Origin: DASUAS01 sp963819475
Lineage (GTDB): Bacteria; Actinomycetota; Acidimicrobiia; IMCC26256; DASPTH01
Assembly (NCBI GenBank): GCA_963819475.1
Contig: CAWFWE010000002.1
Location: 62,001-126,000 of the forward strand
Reading direction: 5' to 3'
Length of the DNA stretch: 64,000 bases
The notes beneath the pieces were generated by a model, which was not told the DNA's origin, searched no databases, and worked only from the letters and a program-made list of their open reading frames with translations. The position numbers and the translations under genes were made by a program. This document shows, in pieces, positions 10,960-18,508 of the stretch. Every line of letters starts with the position of its first letter. Positions within the stretch are counted from its first letter, which is position 1.

Positions 10960-11042
10960 CGTGCTCCTCCGGCGTAGTTTACATAACGAGGATTATGGGC
11001 GTTGCCGGTCAACCGGTGACGCGAGTCCGGAGCGACGGAGGG

Positions 11043-11351
11043 CTACTCCTTGCCCATCTGCTCCGGGCTCTGCAGCTTGTCCACCAGCGTGTCGATCGTC
11101 ATGGCCGGCAGGCTCGTGACCTTGACCGTGCCGCGCGACCCGAGATCGACGGACAGGTGCGCGATGGTCTCGTTGTCGGGTGCCTCGACGATGGTCAGGA
11201 AGTCGTAGGGACCGAGCAGCGCGTACTGCGAGATGACCCGGCAGCCGAACTGCGTGATCTCGCTGTTGACCTCCTTCAGGCGGTGCGGGTGCGTGTGCAG
11301 CGTCGAGCCCCCGGACGGCGTCAGGGTGCTGAGCAGGACGTAGGTCCCCAT
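11043..11351 (-). CDS. GYD-domain protein
   Basis: A 102-residue protein of the GYD family (ferredoxin-like alpha/beta barrel). The diagnostic LLGPYDFLTIVEAPDNE segment, containing the G-x-Y-D motif, is in the middle, and the N-terminal GTYVLLSTLTPSG strand is typical. GTGAGGAGG lies about 8 nt before ATG. Family members are small soluble proteins of unknown function, sometimes near carboxylases or regulators. No partner is evident here. Confidence 0.82.
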   Translation of the reverse strand: MGTYVLLSTLTPSGGSTLHTHPHRLKEVNSEITQFGCRVISQYALLGPYDFLTIVEAPDNETIAHLSVDLGSRGTVKVTSLPAMTIDTLVDKLQSPEQMGKE

Positions 11352-11482
11352 GTGGGCCTCCTCACGTTGGGATCTGAGCGCGGTCCATCGGCTCGCGCGC
11401 CGCTGTCGTGCAGTTCCTCGGGAAGCGCTTCGACCGGGTCGGACAGGAATCCGCAGTCGAGCTCACCCGCTGCATCGCTCAT
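11321..11482 (-). CDS. Possible 53-residue small protein
   Basis: A short frame starting MSDAAGELDCGFLSDPVEAL with GAGGA 5 nt before the ATG. It overlaps the start of the GYD gene by 31 nt. The composition is hydrophilic and no family is recognised. The ribosome binding site is the main support. The rest of the 374-nt stretch between 11352 and 11725 shows no convincing gene apart from the terminator hairpin listed separately. Confidence 0.2.
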   Translation of the reverse strand: MSDAAGELDCGFLSDPVEALPEELHDSGARADGPRSDPNVRRPTWGPTSCSAP

Positions 11483-11671
11483 CGACGTCCTCGCTGCCGG
11501 CTGGCGGACCCTCTGGGCCCACGCGGAGGCGTCCATTGTGCTCCACTGCGAGCGATCGTGCTCGCTCACCCCGTCGGCATCGAGGCGCGGTTCACCGTGC
11601 CGGGTCCGACACCGGGAACCGGCGGTCGACCAGTCGCGCCGGCAGTCATGGTCGAGCTGCCGGAACGCCGG

Positions 11672-11702
11672 GGCCCACGGAGCCACTGGGGCTCCGTGGG
11701 CC
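11672..11702 (-). terminator. Strong hairpin terminator after the secreted-protein gene
   Basis: Perfect 13-bp stem: GGCCCACGGAGCC at 11672-11684 pairs with 11690-11702 around a 5-nt loop. It starts 24 nt past the stop of the minus-strand secreted-protein gene. There is no T-run, as is common for terminators in very GC-rich actinobacteria. Confidence 0.65.
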
Positions 11703-11725
11703 GCTCGGCGTCGGTGCGTGGCCGG

Positions 11726-12214
11726 TCAGCCCGTGAAGGCGGGGCTGGCGACGACGGCCTGGGCCGCGGCCGCGGGCGCGGTGCGGGTGACGACGGCCGG
11801 CGACACATCGGTCGGGATGGGCGTCGTGGTCGTCGGCGGCACCGTGATGACAGCCGGGGCTGCGCAGTCGTCGGCCGGGAACGTGGCCGAGTTGCTCCCC
11901 GTGTTGCCGTCCATGCCGTGGAACGCCACCTTGACGACGACGTCGGCGTCGCCGCTGTGGCTGACGAACGGCACCGTGGCGTTGAAGTCCTCGGTCTTCC
12001 ACGAGAAGGCGTGGTTCACGCCGTTCACGGTGACGGTGGCGGTGTTCTCGCCGGACCCGGGCGGGTTCGACGCGAAGTTGGTGAAGCTCGCCGTGACCGT
12101 GAAGCAGTCGTACTTCAGGCTGGAATCGTGGGCGCCGGCGTTGCCGATCGTCAGCCCGATGGTGCCGAGCGCGACGGCCGCAATCAACGCGAGCGCGGAG
12201 ACGGTCTTCTTCAT
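11726..12214 (-). CDS. Secreted protein of unknown function
   Basis: 162 residues with a clear signal peptide (MKKTVSALALIAAVALG, then TIGLTIGNAGA). The mature region is a beta-rich domain (YDCFTVTASFTNF, then ATVTVNGVNHAFSW) with two Cys likely to form a disulfide. A Thr/Pro/Ala-rich tail of about 50 residues follows (TVPPTTTTPIPT). There is no LPXTG sorting signal or C-terminal membrane anchor. GGAGGGG lies about 8 nt before ATG. A strong hairpin terminator follows the stop. It stands alone as a transcription unit. No family is recognised. Confidence 0.75.
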   Translation of the reverse strand: MKKTVSALALIAAVALGTIGLTIGNAGAHDSSLKYDCFTVTASFTNFASNPPGSGENTATVTVNGVNHAFSWKTEDFNATVPFVSHSGDADVVVKVAFHGMDGNTGSNSATFPADDCAAPAVITVPPTTTTPIPTDVSPAVVTRTAPAAAAQAVVASPAFTG

Positions 12215-12467
12215 CTTGCAGCCCCTCCGAGGGATAGAGACCCGACGAGACGCCGCCAAGCAACGACGCCTCCGAACTTTCGCCGCCTCCGGTGTGGCCG
12301 CCCCCGACCTGGTTCGGCCGGTGCAGCCTCGGAAGCGTCGCGGACCGACCCGCTGGCCCGATCGGAGCAAGCTACACCCGCGGGCCGGGGCCGGTGCACA
12401 TCCTTCGGCCGGATGTTGTACTCCGCGCAGAACTACGATCGGGGGACCACGAGCACGGGGGTGCCGG

Positions 12468-13796
12468 ATGCGCACGGAAGATCTCATCCTCGTCAGCGTC
12501 GACGACCACGTCGTGGAGCCGCCGTCGCTGGCCGAGTACCTGAAGGACCACGTTCCGGCGAAGTTCAAGGAGCGGGTCCCCCGGGTCATCCGCCGCGACA
12601 ACGGGACCGACGCCTGGCTGATCGAGGGGCAGGAGATCGCCAGCTTCGGCCTCAACGCGGTGCAGGGCCGCCCCCGTGAGAGCTGGGGTGCCGATCCCGC
12701 GAGCTTCGACCAGGTGCGGCCGGGCACGTTCGACGTCCACGAGCGCATCCGGGACATGAACGTCAACGGCGTCCTCGCCTCGCTGAATTTCCCGTCGTGG
12801 CCCGGCCTGGGCGGTCAGTTCTTCGTGCAGAACGACGACACCGAGTTCGTCGAGGTGATGATCCGGGCCTACAACGACTGGCACATCGACGAGTGGTGCG
12901 GCGCGTACCCCGGGCGGTTCATCCCCCTCGCGCTCTCCGGCTTCGTGCTCGGCGACGAGTGGATCGCGGGCGAGATCCACCGGGTCGCCGAAAAGGGCTG
13001 CCACGCGGTGTCCTTCCACTCGGAGCCGCACCGCTTCGGCACCGCCGACATCCACGGCCCCGAGTGGGACCGCGCGTGGCAGGCGTGCAACGACCTCGGC
13101 ACGGTCGCGGTCTTCCACTTCGGTGGCTTCCCGAACTTCATGCCCCGGACGCCGTTCTCGGTGATCCCGCATGCGATGCCGTTCCAGACGTCGATCTTCG
13201 CGGCGGAGCTGCTCTGGTCGCCGATCATGCAGAAGTTCCCGAAGATCAAGATGTCACTGGCCGAGGGCGGGATCGGTTGGGTGCCCTACTTCCTGGAGAA
13301 GGCCGACTTCGTCTACGACCACCACCGGGCGTGGACCGGCGCCGACTTCGGCGACAAGCTCCCGAGCGAGGTGTTCCGCGAGCACGTGCAGACGTGCTTC
13401 ATCGACGACTCGACCGGGCTGCGCAACCGGTACCAGATCGGTGTCGACACGATCACCTGGGAGGCCGACTACCCGCACTCCGACAGCACGTGGCCGGAGT
13501 CGCCCGAGACGGTGATGAAGTCGCTGGTCGAGGTGGGCCTCCCCGACGACGAGATCGACATGGTCACGTGGGAGAACGCCTGCCGCTGGTACCAGTTCGA
13601 TCCGTTCGAGCACCGCGCCCGCGAGGAGTGCACCGTGGGCGCGCTGCGGGCCCAGGCGACCGACGTCGACACGACGCCCCGTGAGTACGGCGGCTTCTCG
13701 GTCGAGGCGGCGGTGCAGGAGCTCGACAAGGAGAACGCGACCAACTTCCTGTCGAAGAACAACACGATGACCGCGCCGATCGGAGCGGACGGCTAG
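12468..13796 (+). CDS. Amidohydrolase family 2 protein
   Basis: A 442-residue TIM-barrel metal-dependent hydrolase of the amidohydrolase-2 / decarboxylase-like group. It opens with VSVDDHVVEPPS, equivalent to the D-x-H metal-binding start of the family. Further expected ligands are at SFHSEPH, FHFGG and WEADYPHSDSTWP near the end of the barrel. Close relatives are common in acidimicrobial and mycobacterial genomes beside acyl-CoA dehydrogenases and steroid or aromatic catabolism genes. Here the two acyl-CoA dehydrogenase genes run convergently and its stop overlaps the end of the first of them. Substrate unknown. Confidence 0.88.
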   Translation: MRTEDLILVSVDDHVVEPPSLAEYLKDHVPAKFKERVPRVIRRDNGTDAWLIEGQEIASFGLNAVQGRPRESWGADPASFDQVRPGTFDVHERIRDMNVNGVLASLNFPSWPGLGGQFFVQNDDTEFVEVMIRAYNDWHIDEWCGAYPGRFIPLALSGFVLGDEWIAGEIHRVAEKGCHAVSFHSEPHRFGTADIHGPEWDRAWQACNDLGTVAVFHFGGFPNFMPRTPFSVIPHAMPFQTSIFAAELLWSPIMQKFPKIKMSLAEGGIGWVPYFLEKADFVYDHHRAWTGADFGDKLPSEVFREHVQTCFIDDSTGLRNRYQIGVDTITWEADYPHSDSTWPESPETVMKSLVEVGLPDDEIDMVTWENACRWYQFDPFEHRAREECTVGALRAQATDVDTTPREYGGFSVEAAVQELDKENATNFLSKNNTMTAPIGADG

Positions 13797-14923
13797 AGAC
13801 CGGTGGCGCGGGCGACCTGCTCGAGGTGCCATGCCGCGCCTCCACCCGTCAACTCGTAGCTCTTGGCCCTCCGGCTGAACAGCTGCAGGTCGTACTCCAC
13901 GGTGAAGCCCATCGCGCCGTGCACCTGGTGGGCACGGGCGAACACGCTCGGGATCACGTCGCGCGCGTAGGCGTTCGCCAACGCCACCGCCCGCGTGGCG
14001 GCGGGATCGTCACCGCCGCCGGCCCGGTCGAGTCGCCACGCGGCCTGGTGCACCAGGACCCGCATGGCGTCGATGTCGACCCGCATGTCGACGCACTGGT
14101 GCGACACCGCCTGGTTGACGCCGATCGGGCGCCCGAACTGCTCGCGGTTCGACGCGTGGTCGACCGCGAGCGCGAGGGCGGCGTCGCCCAGGCCGACGGC
14201 GTACGCGGTGTCGAGCACGCCGAGGTGGTCGAGCGCGCGTGCGACCACAGCCGTCGCGGTGCCCGGCTCCCCCACGACGTCGTCGGGCCCCACGGCGACG
14301 TCGGTGAACGTGACCACGGCGAGCGGCTCGGGCGAGAAGGTCTCGTGGGCGCGCCGGTCGATGCCGGGGGCATCGCCGGGCACCACCAGGAGGGACGGGC
14401 GGCCGTCGCCGAGGTCGGCGCTCACCACCAGGACGTCGGCCCGGGCGCCGAAGCGGACCGCGAGCTTGGTGCCCGACAGCGCCCAGCCGCCGTCGGTGGC
14501 CGCCCCCCGGAGCGTGGGTGCGGCCCGTTCGCTGCCGCCGCCGGGCTCCAGCAGGGCGAGCGCGCCGACCGCGTCGCCGGTGGTGAGGGGGCCGAGCCAC
14601 CGCTCCCCCGCCGGGGCGCGCCCGGCCCGGAGGAGCGGCAGCGTGGCCGCGTACGACGTCAGGAGGGGCAGGGTGACCGCCGCCCGCCCGAGCTCCTCGG
14701 CGAGCACTGCGAGCTCCAGGAGCCCGTAGCCGGCGCCCCCGACGTCCTCGGGCAGCGCGATGCCGGGCCAGCCCAGCTCGCCCGCCTGGGTCCACAGCTC
14801 GGCGGAGAAGCGCTCGGGCCGCTCCTCGGCCTTGCGGGCCTCGCTGGTCGGGTACGTCCGCTCGAACAGCTGGCGGGCGGACTCGGCGAGCAGGCGCTGG
14901 TCGTCGTCGAGGGTGAGGTCCAC
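13793..14923 (-). CDS. Acyl-CoA dehydrogenase
   Basis: A 376-residue flavoprotein. The N-terminal helical domain begins MDLTLDDDQRLLAESARQLF; the middle beta domain carries the FAD-contacting region around ALSGTKLAVRFGARADVLVV; the C-terminal helical domain contains SNREQFGRPIGVNQAVSHQC and QVHGAMGFTVEYDLQLFSRR. The catalytic Glu position is not obvious, as in several actinobacterial paralogues that form heterotetramers with a partner. The second dehydrogenase lies immediately upstream, suggesting a two-subunit enzyme of the FadE-pair type used on steroid or other bulky acyl-CoAs. A 56-nt coupling repeat separates the two; its stop lies one base before this GTG start. Confidence 0.9.
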   Translation of the reverse strand: MDLTLDDDQRLLAESARQLFERTYPTSEARKAEERPERFSAELWTQAGELGWPGIALPEDVGGAGYGLLELAVLAEELGRAAVTLPLLTSYAATLPLLRAGRAPAGERWLGPLTTGDAVGALALLEPGGGSERAAPTLRGAATDGGWALSGTKLAVRFGARADVLVVSADLGDGRPSLLVVPGDAPGIDRRAHETFSPEPLAVVTFTDVAVGPDDVVGEPGTATAVVARALDHLGVLDTAYAVGLGDAALALAVDHASNREQFGRPIGVNQAVSHQCVDMRVDIDAMRVLVHQAAWRLDRAGGGDDPAATRAVALANAYARDVIPSVFARAHQVHGAMGFTVEYDLQLFSRRAKSYELTGGGAAWHLEQVARATGL

Positions 14924-14928
14924 GTCAC

Positions 14929-14984
14929 GCCACCTCCGATGGGCGCTCGCTACTCGCCGGGATACCCGGCTCGCGCACGCTCAC
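14929..14984 (-). repeat. Single 56-nt coupling mini-cistron repeat between acyl-CoA dehydrogenase genes
   Basis: On the minus strand the unit begins at the GTG that overlaps the upstream dehydrogenase stop (GTGA at 14984-14981) and runs 56 nt to another GTGA at 14928-14925. It encodes VSVREPGIPASSERPSEVA and carries GCCGGG-TAT-CCCGGC. It is about 80 percent identical to the units before gcvP, 10 kb away. The copy ends with GGAGG, which serves as ribosome binding site for the next gene. Confidence 0.88.
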
Positions 14985-16162
14985 GCGCTCCGCGGGAGGC
15001 CCAGGCCCCGCTGGGCGATGATGTTCTTCTGCACCTCGGTGGTGCCGGCGGCGACCGTGACCGGGATGCTCTCCAGCCACTGGCGCGGCATCTCACCGGC
15101 GAGGAGGCACCACGGGTCGTCGTCGAGCAGCAGGCCCCGGGGCCCGAGCAGCTCGAGCCCGACCTGGCCGGCGAGCTGCTCGACCTGGGTGTTGTGGATG
15201 CGAGCGATCGACGCCTCGATGGCGGGCACCTCCCCCGCCGCCTGGATCGAGATCGCGCCGTAGTTGAGGAGCTTGGCCGCCTCGATGCGCGTCGCCAGCG
15301 TGGCGAGCCGGGCGCGCACCGCCGGGTCCCTTGCGAGGAGTTGTCCCTCGACCTCGGTGTCGCGCACGTACGCGACCAGGTGCTCGAGCACCCGGTTGGC
15401 GCGCGCGTAGCGGGCGATGCCGATGCGCTCGAACGCGAGCCCCTCCCCCACCAGCGTCCACCCCTGGTCCTCGTCGCCCAGTCGGTCGGTGGCCGGGATC
15501 GCCGCGTCGTCGAAGAAGATCTCGCTGAACTCGCTCTTGCCCGCCATGCTCGGGATCGGTCGCACGGTGATGCCGGGGGTGCGCATGTCGACGAGGAACA
15601 TCGAGATGCCCGCCTGCTTCTTCACTTCGGGGTTGGTGCGGGCGAGCAGCAGGCAGTGGTCGGCGGGCGCGTCGGCGTAGCTGTTCCAGATCTTCTGGCC
15701 GTTCACGACGTAGTGGTCGCCGTCGCGCATCGCGCGGGTCTTCAGCGAGGCCAGGTCGGACCCCGCTTCCGGCTCGGAGAAGCCCTGGCACCAGATGACG
15801 TCACCGGCCGCCATGCGCGGGAGGTGGCGGGCCTGCTGCTCGGGCGTGCCGAAACGCATGATGAGCGGCCCGATGTAGTTGAGGTTCATGTACTGCGGGC
15901 CGCGGGGCTCACCCGCCGCCCACATCTCCTCGCGCACGACGGTCTGCTGCCACACCGACCCGTCGGCGCCGCCGTACTCCTTCGGCCAGCTCAGGGTGAG
16001 CCAGCCGCGCGCCGCGAGCTTCTGGCACAGCTCGCGCGTGAACGGCATGGCGCGGGCGTCGTCGACGAAGACGGTCTTCCACCACAACGGGAGCTCCTCG
16101 TCGAGAAAGGCCCGCAGCTCGGCGCGGAACGCTTCGTCCTCGGGGCTGAATTCGAAGTCCAT
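14981..16162 (-). CDS. Acyl-CoA dehydrogenase
   Basis: A 393-residue FadE-type flavoprotein with a complete set of signatures: MDFEFSPEDEAFRAELRAFL at the start; WCQGFSEPEAGSDLASLKTRA, the FAD/substrate motif; GQKIWNSYADAPADHCLLLA; and the C-terminal AGTTEVQKNIIAQRGLGLPR segment. The ATG at 16162 fits the usual family length. It lies 4 nt after the NUDIX gene stop and is followed by the 56-nt repeat and the second dehydrogenase, so the pair probably acts together in beta-oxidation of an unidentified acyl-CoA. Confidence 0.92.
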   Translation of the reverse strand: MDFEFSPEDEAFRAELRAFLDEELPLWWKTVFVDDARAMPFTRELCQKLAARGWLTLSWPKEYGGADGSVWQQTVVREEMWAAGEPRGPQYMNLNYIGPLIMRFGTPEQQARHLPRMAAGDVIWCQGFSEPEAGSDLASLKTRAMRDGDHYVVNGQKIWNSYADAPADHCLLLARTNPEVKKQAGISMFLVDMRTPGITVRPIPSMAGKSEFSEIFFDDAAIPATDRLGDEDQGWTLVGEGLAFERIGIARYARANRVLEHLVAYVRDTEVEGQLLARDPAVRARLATLATRIEAAKLLNYGAISIQAAGEVPAIEASIARIHNTQVEQLAGQVGLELLGPRGLLLDDDPWCLLAGEMPRQWLESIPVTVAAGTTEVQKNIIAQRGLGLPRSA

Positions 16163-16166
16163 CGGC

Positions 16167-16562
16167 TCACCAGACTCCCACGTCGTGCAGGAACTCGTGG
16201 AGCCCACCGACGAGGTGCACCTCCGACAGCTCGGGCACCGGGACCCACGCGGCCTCGGCCGCGTCGTCCCCGGCCACGAGCGGCCGGGCGGGATCGAGGG
16301 CGGTGACCGCGAAGTCGAGGATCACGTAGTGGTAGGTCTCGTCCAGCCGCTCCACCCAGCCCAGGAACCGGTCGACGACCACCTCCAGGCCGGTCTCCTC
16401 GGCGGTCTCGCGCACGACCGCCTCGTGCAGCGTCTCGCCCCATTCGACCCGCCCGCCCGGCACCGCCCACTCTCCCGCCGCCGGGCCCCGGCCGCGCCGT
16501 ACCAGGAGCAGGGCGTCGGCGTGCACACACACCGCGCCGACCGCGACCTCCGGCCCGCTCAC
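16167..16562 (-). CDS. NUDIX hydrolase
   Basis: A 131-residue single-domain NUDIX protein. The box is complete: GGRVEWGETLHEAVVRETAEE followed by TGL, with the REtxEE glutamates that bind Mg2+ (given in two parts). The protein begins SGPEVAVGAVCVHADALLLV with GTG overlapping the stop of the GNAT gene (GTGA), so the two are coupled. Such proteins hydrolyse nucleoside diphosphate derivatives or oxidised nucleotides. The specific substrate cannot be told from sequence. Confidence 0.9.
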   Translation of the reverse strand: MSGPEVAVGAVCVHADALLLVRRGRGPAAGEWAVPGGRVEWGETLHEAVVRETAEETGLEVVVDRFLGWVERLDETYHYVILDFAVTALDPARPLVAGDDAAEAAWVPVPELSEVHLVGGLHEFLHDVGVW

Positions 16563-17038
16563 TCGGCGGCCGGGTCGAGACGCCGGTGCATGACCAGCGC
16601 CCGCGCCGTGAAGCCGTGCGCCTCGAAGAAGTTCTTCGCCGCGCGGTGTCCCGGGAGCGCGGGCGCGTCGATGCCGATGCAGCGGCGGCCGTCGCAGTGG
16701 GCGACGAGGGCGTCGGCCATCGCCTCCCCCACCCCGACCTCCCGGGCCTCGGGCTCCACGTACAGGTCGGTGACCACGCCGAGGCGCGCACCGGAGCGGA
16801 GGAGCTCCACCACCACCGCGCCGTGACCGACGACCACGTCGTCGATGGTGCCCACCACGAGGAGCGCCTCGTCGCGCGTCAGCAACGCGTCGTACGCGTC
16901 CTCGAGCGGCTCGGGCCATGCCTCGCGGACCTCCCACAGCTCGCCGCCGCGCATGACGGAGAGCTCGGCCCGCATCAGGTGCGCGAGCTCCACGACGCGA
17001 GGGATGTCCGCGGCCGTCGCCGGCCGGCTCGACTCCAC
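16559..17038 (-). CDS. GNAT-family N-acetyltransferase
   Basis: A 159-residue GNAT protein. The acetyl-CoA-binding motif A is visible as VTDLYVEPEAREVGVGEAMADALVAH (two halves: VTDLYVEPEARE and VGVGEAMADAL), and the C-terminal NFFEAHGFTARALVM is the typical motif B. Start GTG lies 2 nt after the stop of the upstream gene. It is coupled to the NUDIX gene downstream. Substrate unknown. Confidence 0.88.
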   Translation of the reverse strand: MESSRPATAADIPRVVELAHLMRAELSVMRGGELWEVREAWPEPLEDAYDALLTRDEALLVVGTIDDVVVGHGAVVVELLRSGARLGVVTDLYVEPEAREVGVGEAMADALVAHCDGRRCIGIDAPALPGHRAAKNFFEAHGFTARALVMHRRLDPAAE

Positions 17039-17039
17039 G

Positions 17040-17693
17040 TCAGGAGAGCTGTGCGATCTTGCCGAGGATCGTGTTGCGGCCGCGGTGGTCGGTCTCGTAG
17101 CGGCGGATCGCCTCGAGCGAGTCGTGGTCGAGGCCTTCGAGCCGCTCGACCACCTGCGACGCCGAGAGCTCGTCGTAGTCGGGGATGGGCAGCGCGTCCG
17201 ATGCCGGGACGTCGGTGCGCCACGCGGCGTCGGGAGGACCGGCGGGTGCCGTGGCCGACACCGGCGTGACGACGGCACGCGCCGCGCTCGCCGCCGGCTC
17301 GGGCGCGGTGTCGCGCGGAGGCGGCGGTGGGGGCGGCGCAGGTTCGGTGCCGTTGGCACGCATGGCGAGGAACTGCGCGAGGGCGGAGCCGGCGACGTCG
17401 CGCGCCACCCCGAGGCCGCTGCCGGCGACGTCGCGCGCGACGCCGAAGCCACCCTCGGCGACGACCTTGGCCATGCCGACCGACTCGTCGATGCGGCGCT
17501 TCACCTCGGGCGGGACCGGCGGCGCAGGCGGCGGGGGCGGCGTGCGGTGCGACTGCACCTCGCGTTTGCCGCGCGCAACGAAGATGCCCACCATGCTCGG
17601 CAGCATGTCGCGCACGTAGAGGGCCATGCCGACCGGCGCGTACACGAACAGCTCGACGGCCTTCTCGACCGGCGCCTTCTCGTCCGACACCAT
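17040..17693 (-). CDS. Hypothetical protein with Pro-rich linkers
   Basis: 217 residues from ATG at 17693; a TTG 15 nt upstream is possible. The N-terminal VEKAVELFVYAPVGMALYVRDM is amphipathic and may associate with the membrane. Two Pro-rich tracts follow (TPPPPPAPPVPP and APPPPPPPPRD) around a helical core with internal repeats of VARDVAGSGLG-type sequence. The C-terminal domain (YDELSASQVVERLEGLDHDS, then YETDHRGRNTILGKI) resembles short helical domains often found at the end of actinobacterial envelope or septal proteins. It opens the run GNAT-NUDIX-acyl-CoA dehydrogenases. No specific function recognised. Confidence 0.7.
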   Translation of the reverse strand: MVSDEKAPVEKAVELFVYAPVGMALYVRDMLPSMVGIFVARGKREVQSHRTPPPPPAPPVPPEVKRRIDESVGMAKVVAEGGFGVARDVAGSGLGVARDVAGSALAQFLAMRANGTEPAPPPPPPPRDTAPEPAASAARAVVTPVSATAPAGPPDAAWRTDVPASDALPIPDYDELSASQVVERLEGLDHDSLEAIRRYETDHRGRNTILGKIAQLS

Positions 17694-17752
17694 TCCCGCT
17701 CCCACCAATCTCCCCGGCTCTCCTGCCGTCCGAGTCTACGGTGCCGGGCACC

Positions 17753-18508
17753 ATGTCCGTCCTCGAAGCAGCGCTGTTGATGGTGGCGGCCTTCCTCGCC
17801 GGGACCATCAACACCATCGTGGGATCGGGGTCGCTCATCACCTTCCCCACCCTGCTCGCCATCGGGTACTCGCCGCTGATCGCCAACGTGAGCAACACCG
17901 TGGGCATCTCGTTCGGCAGCCTCAGCGGCGCGGTCGGGTACCGGCCCGAGCTCGTCGGCCAGCGCCGGCGCGTGCTGGTCCTCGGTTCCGCCTCGCTGAT
18001 CGGCGGCATCATCGGCGGCGTCCTGCTCCTGACGCTGCCGAGCTCGGTCTTCGACGACGTCGTGCCGGTGCTCATCCTGATCGCGGTGGCGCTGGTGCTG
18101 GTGCAACCGCGACTGAGCCGCTTCGTCGCCGAGCGGCGCAGCCGGGTCGTCGAGCACGGCGGCCTCGAGCTCTGGATCGGCATCTTCCTTACCGGCGTGT
18201 ACGGCGGCTACTTCGGCGCGGCGCAGGGTGTGATCCTGCTGGCCCTGCTCGGCATCTTCATCGCCGACAACCTCCAGCGCCTGAACGCGGTGAAGAACGT
18301 GCTGGCGCTCGTGGCCAACGGGGTCGCCGCGGTGCTGTTCGTGTTCTTCGCCGACGTGGCGTGGCTCGTCGTGGTGGTGATCGCGGTCGGCTCCGTACTC
18401 GGTGCGCAGCTCGGCGCGCACGTGGGCCGGCGCCTCCCGGCGTCCGCGCTGCGGGGTCTGATCGTGGTGGTCGGCCTCGTGGCCGCGGTCAAGCTCCTGG
18501 TGTCGTGA
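17753..18508 (+). CDS. TSUP family (TauE/SafE) membrane permease
   Basis: A 251-residue integral membrane protein with about 7-8 hydrophobic segments. The TSUP signature is duplicated: GTINTIVGSGSLITFPTLL with NVSNTVGISFGSLSGAVGY in the first half, and GVYGGYFGAAQGVILLALLG with LNAVKNVLALVANGVAAVLF in the second. Family members export or import sulfur-containing anions such as sulfite or sulfoacetate, but substrates are rarely predictable. It is a single gene, convergent with lnt; the two 3' ends overlap by 20 nt. Confidence 0.9.
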   Translation: MSVLEAALLMVAAFLAGTINTIVGSGSLITFPTLLAIGYSPLIANVSNTVGISFGSLSGAVGYRPELVGQRRRVLVLGSASLIGGIIGGVLLLTLPSSVFDDVVPVLILIAVALVLVQPRLSRFVAERRSRVVEHGGLELWIGIFLTGVYGGYFGAAQGVILLALLGIFIADNLQRLNAVKNVLALVANGVAAVLFVFFADVAWLVVVVIAVGSVLGAQLGAHVGRRLPASALRGLIVVVGLVAAVKLLVS

